Source of the DNA: Cryptomeria japonica
Lineage: Eukaryota > Streptophyta > Pinopsida > Cupressales > Cupressaceae
Direction of reading: 5' to 3'
DNA length: 64,000 bases
Assembly: GCF_030272615.1 (NCBI RefSeq)
Contig: NC_081415.1
Location: 262,308,925 to 262,372,924 of the forward strand
Positions 51,501 to 57,500 of the stretch are shown piece after piece; within the stretch, counting starts at the first letter, position 1, and each line of letters starts with the position of its first letter. The position numbers and the translations under genes are program-made. The notes under the pieces are model-generated. The model did not search any database and was not told the origin of the DNA. It saw nothing but the letters and a program-made list of their open reading frames with translations.

Positions 51501-54500
51501 TTTTATTTTAATACTAGTGTTTTAAAAACACCTTCTATTTTATTGTAGTAATATTAAAAAACTGCCCATAAAATTAAGTTTATTGGGCCAAGTTGCCAAC
51601 TTAAATAATATTGTTAATTAGCATTCAGTTTCATGGGCACTGCATTCCCCACCAACTGGTTTTCAAGATCTTTTGGGTATGGGGGTAACCGTAACTTTTT
51701 AGGTGGACTAGTTGCCCTTTGCTATCCTACACCTCTATTTGCTGCAGGATTTGCTACTTGGTTTCCTCCTCTTTTTATGTGCTGATTCCATCTTATTGAT
51801 GAGCCAAGCCTTAGTCTTTCTTACATTCATGGTGTTGATTATAATTTTACGTCTCTTTTCATCACTTGCTTCCCTCATCCTTTTAGTACTTCAATATGCA
51901 GATCTTTTGAATAGTGCCATGACCTCGTCTCAACTATTTGTTTCCCTCCCAATATCTGTTGTGTAGATGAACAAAGATTGACATTCTGCATCTCTAAAGA
52001 TACCCCTACTTCCAGCAGGACTCAGGTTGTCATTGGCAGTGCCATTAACAATTTTTTCATTAAATGTCTATTGTGTAGACGATCAAAGACACCCCTACCT
52101 CCAGCAGGACACAAGTTGCCCTTGGCAGTGCCATTAAAAATTTATTCATGAACCCTCTGGAAGGTAGGATTCAAATAAATCTATTTGTTTCTCTCTCAAT
52201 GGCTAGGCTGACATTTGGAATCTATAGATACCCTACCTCCAGCAGGACCCTGATTGCCCTTGGCAGTTGCATAAGAAATTTATTACCCAGGTCACCGTTA
52301 GCAGTGCCATCAAAAAATATCCTTAGACTCTCTCTAGGGTGATGTCCATATAAATCTTCTAGTCACTTTTATCAATGAGGTTTCTCTCTCTTTTGGGGAT
52401 ATCAATTCATACTATGATATAACAGATCTATTTGTATTTTATTAACATAGAATATATTCTTCTGTTGTTTCAACATGAAAATCTCTCAATGTCATAAAAT
52501 TTCAATTTTCAATGTCATAAAATCTCATGGGGGCCTCTGGTAGTCTTCACCGGGTTGAAGAGGGTTTCATGCATTGCTTGGTGGCTCCATGGTTCTTAGC
52601 TAACTCTATTCAGATGAGTTGGTAGGTCTGGGTGAACCCTTCTCCCTTCATTTTGTCTTAGGAGCGACTGATGCTGGAAAATAAGTCACTCAAACCATAA
52701 TCAACGCCCTTCAAATGATTTGAAACAGCCTCCTACTATACTATATAGAGGAGGGGCCAAGCTTTGGGAAATGACGGGGCAAGCAGTAGATCGACTATGC
52801 AATATATCAGAAATCCTTATAAAAGCTGCAGTCCAATCAGTTGCCATCCACTGAGCCATCGAAACAATCCAGGGCTCACATGAAGCTTCAAACCTTTTTA
52901 AGACTCTGGGCTGCTAATATAGGAGGGCTAGTTTCAGTAAGGCTCACCTTGGCCTTTTTGTGATATTGCTTGGTCTCTACCACTACACCTGACCAGCTAA
53001 ACTTAAATTACAATATGTCAAGATGGAGTTATTTATTTGGTGATTGAATAATAACTTCAAATCCAAGTCACACTCACATGTTGATAGCACCAACCGTAGA
53101 CATGGGGTCGAGATCTCGCCCCTTCCCAAGACTTGAAGCAGAGCAAGGAAACCAAGAAGTGGCCTCCATCAAAAGATTGTCATCAGCACAGGGGTTTATA
53201 ACCCCAACTCCAACCTTCACCACAACCAGGCATAAAACTCCCGCACAGCCCACCATAAAACTGACCATATCCATAGGTATAGTGTAAACATGGCCTGTAC
53301 CAGCACCAAATTCCTAGCTCCAGGCAGCCCATGCGGGCAAGAACCAGACAATTATCACCCCAGGCAATGGGACCAGAATGCAAATAGCCCCAAGGCATGA
53401 AGCGGAACAGGGTAACCAAGGAAAGGCCACCCTCTAAGGAACACAGAGGTACAAGAACGCATCTCCAGCATTCACTGCAACCAGGTGCAGAATGTTGCCA
53501 TAGATCACCAAAACGCCTTGCATGCCAACCGAAATGACGAAGACACAGACACTACCAACGTTAGAGGCCCAAAACTTGGCACCCCACGCAATGAAAGATA
53601 AGACATTGCATGAAACCCACATAGATCAAGCAGGAGGACAAACAAACATGAAGCAGAGACACGGCCATGAAATCAGGCTTGGGGGGAAAAAATATACACA
53701 ACAGACCAACACCAACCGGATACCAGATAGATCCACCCTTCACACAGCAGGCAGCCAGCATTGAACCCCAATCTGCATCTCCATCTTCGTCGAAGTCCTT
53801 GGCCCCTTCTGCAACCACTTCACAATTCAAACGACTCCCATTCCTGCTCTGCGTCCCCATTGTTTTGATTTAATATTAAACAGTTTTTTAGGTTTGTTGT
53901 AATGCAACAACAATAATGTTCATTTATATATGGGGTTGGCAGTTTAGGATACAAATGTTCAAAGTGAAATTAGACATTTGTAGTTTGAAGGATGATTTCA
54001 TAAAGAATAGCAGATATATCACATATATCAGCATAAGTTTTTTTAAACTCTTCTTTGGGTTCTCTTAAAACATTTGTAGATCAAAGAAAAATCAAAGGAG
54101 ACAGTATTGAGAAGGTTTTCTGAGGTTTTAGAGCATACAAAGTTGCAATAAATGGTGAAGGTTCAATGTAAAGTGACAAGAAGGGATCGAAGCAGATTTT
54201 TTTTGCACAAGAATAATGATGCACCAATCAGATATGGGTATCAAATCCTCTAAGTTGGATGACGATATACACATTTTGTACAATTAGATTTTTCACATAC
54301 AAGAAGAAAGTTTGTCAAAGTTTGTTAATTTGTTGTTGATTGTAGTTCTAGTTGCGACTATGTTGCACGCTCTAGCTATAAAATTAGATCTTGAGATGAT
54401 GCAGAGGATATGTGATGCAAAATCAACAAGATGTTTGGTTTCAAAACGTCAAAGTGATTGTTAGGATCTCAAAATATTTGCCATAAAAGCTTCATCGAAA

Positions 54501-57500
54501 TCATCTAGAGCCTTGCAAATAGTCTATTTTTAACTTGTGCTTAACTGTCATCATTTTTGAAGAGGAGCACTGTTAGATTGAGCCTTTTGCTTTTTCTAGC
54601 ATCCTCTATTAAAGCCAGAAGTAAGCTATTTTTTTATCATTTTCTCATCATGCAAGAAAAGTTAGCATTAAAACAAATTTTTAATAAAGTTTGCATGTCA
54701 TGCAAGCAGTTGCAGCTAGAGTTGAAATACAATCAATTTGTTTCATGTATAGTATAAATAGTATAAATAAGTGCCATTTGCACTTAGATGGCTAATGATG
54801 ATTCTCACCCTTGCATATTGCTGAAATTACTGTTAAGCAGGTGTTCTTGTTATCCAAAATTCGTTATCCCTCAATGAAATTTATTGCACTTATCTTGCTA
54901 ATAGATGTTTATTGAGGTGTCTTTTTATGTTTGTTGATGGTTAAATTTCTTTGTCAAGTTTGTTATCTTTGAATTGCAGGTTAGCTTGAAGGTGTAGATC
55001 ATACCAAGTCCTCCATTTAATTTACTACAGCATTTGTGTTTATGTGTTTTAACCTATTTAACTCTGTATGTGTACTTAATTGTTCAGTCTTTGCATTTGA
55101 TTGAACAATGCAATTGTGAAGCTGTAGAGATTTCTTTCAGTCGATAAACCCAAAAATCACTTGCCCAGTGCTAATGTGCTGAGTCACCTTGAACTGTAGA
55201 TCATAAAAACAAAGATAGGTTTTTATTTATTTAGTTTGTATACTCAAAAACACCTTAGAAAACATTGTAAAGATTGCAAATAAGCAAGTGCAAATTGTTC
55301 ATAGTAGGTTAATTCTTGTTGATGATTTATAGCTTCAGTCGGATAAAATTAAATGTTAAATTGGCCTTAAGGCCTTCAACATTTAATTATATATATCATG
55401 TTATTTAGCATTTGTTAGTATAAACAAAAGGGCACGATCAAGTAATGTCTTGATCGGTCATGACCAATCAAGGCATTGCTTGACCGTGTCCCATTTGTTA
55501 TATACTTATATTGAGTGGCATTCATGAGATAGGACAGAGAAAATAATAAATGCTCCTCTCACCTGCCATACAAAAGAAGATAGTCAGATTTATATTTTAA
55601 TTAGTAATACATAGAACAAGATAAATTTTAATTCTGATCCATAAATTTAACATGGCATCAGAGCCAGGTTTCCTTCTATAAAGCCTAACAGCCTGAAGGA
55701 AGATCCGATTAAGATCAGATTGATATCTCCTTGAAAGTTTGTATTTTAAAATGACGAATGGAATCAGATTCGAAGAGACTTGAAGGTGCCTCAAACTATG
55801 ATTCATGGAAACTACGAATGATGTTGGTACTAAGGAAGAATGAGTTAAAAACAATAATAGAGAATCCTTCTAAACCTGATGGAAAAGACGAACAGAGTCA
55901 GTGGGAAAAGAACAATATTAAAGCAATGGAGTTATTAGTAGATGGAGTAAAGAGTCATCTACTACCTATCATTACAAGGTTAGATTCTGCATATGACATG
56001 TTCAAAGCCTTGAAAGACATGTTTGAGATTAACAACACGAGCGGAATCCTCACACTTAAAAATCAACTTTCTAATATTAAAATGAGTAAAGAAGAGACTA
56101 TCACTTCATATTTTATGAGGATAACAGAATTAAGGAACCAGCTCTCATCAATTGGTCACATTTATGATAATAAGAAGCTAACTATGATAACTCTAAATGG
56201 GCTCCCTATCTCATGGGGAAACTTTAGACAAGGAGTTAGTGCTCGATCCAAAGTTCCCAAATTTGATAGACTAAAAGCTGACTGCATTCAAGGAGAGTGT
56301 AACCTAATATCAAGAGGAATCATGAAACCCGTTGATGAAGATGTTCAAGTTCTAGTCTCTTGTTTGAAAAGGAAAAAGGACAAAAAGACATATGGTAATC
56401 GATCATTCAAGAAGCCTAGAGACTCCTCTAAAGTACAATGTTTCATATATGACGAATATGGCCACATTGCAAGAACTTGTCCTCTCAAACTTAAACTACA
56501 AGCGTCCCTTGCTGAAGTCAGAAATTCAGACATGTTCAGAAAAATATGTTCTCTAGAAGAAACTCAAGATACCTTGTGATTGAGAGGGAGCTTACTAATA
56601 AAGATTGAGCACTTCTGATGTAAAAATTGTAAATATTGATTATTATTATTAATACTAATAATTATTTTATGGGCCCTGTGTAAATCATAAGGAAGTGACG
56701 ACTTCCAAATGATTTCCACTTGTATTTTTGAGATTATTGGAAGGTGACGATCTTACAATAACTCAAGATTGTGGATAGAATCACCGACTGAGGCAATCCA
56801 CGTAAGAGCTTGTGGATAGAATCGCCGACAGAGGCAATCCACACAAGAGCTCATGGATAGAATCGCCGACTGAGGCAATCCACGTAAGAGCTTGTGGATA
56901 GAATCGCCGATTGAGGCAATCCACGTGAGAGCTCATGGATAGAATCGCCGACCGAGGCAATCCACACAAGAGCTTGTGGATAGAATCGCCGACTGAAGCA
57001 ACCCACACAAGAGCTTATGGATAGAATCGCCGACAGAGGCAATCCACTCAAGAGTTTGTGAATAGAATCACCGACAAAGGCAATTTACATCTTGAAACTA
57101 TGGTCCCAAGATAAGCATCATACGATTTATGAATATTGCTCCCAATACCTTTTATCCTCCCTAGCTAAGAGGGAGTGTTGATGATTTATAGCTTCAGTCG
57201 GATAAAATTAAATGTTAAATTGGCCTTAAGGCCTTCAACATTTAATTATATATATCATTATGTTATTTAGCATTTGTTAGTATAAACAAAAGGGCACGAT
57301 CAAGTAATGTCTTGATCGGTCATGACCGATCAAGGCATTGCTTGACCGTGTCCCATTTGTTATATACTTATATTGAATGGCATTCGTGAGATAGGACATA
57401 GAAAATAATAAATGCTCCTCTCACCTGCCATACAAAAGAAGATAGTCAGATTTATATTTTAATCAGTAATACATAGAACAAGATAAATTTTAATTCTGAT

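Noticed and set aside
53078-53873. Overlapping short frames on both strands
   Set aside because: They reflect higher GC in a degenerate repeat; no conserved domain and no preferred frame.
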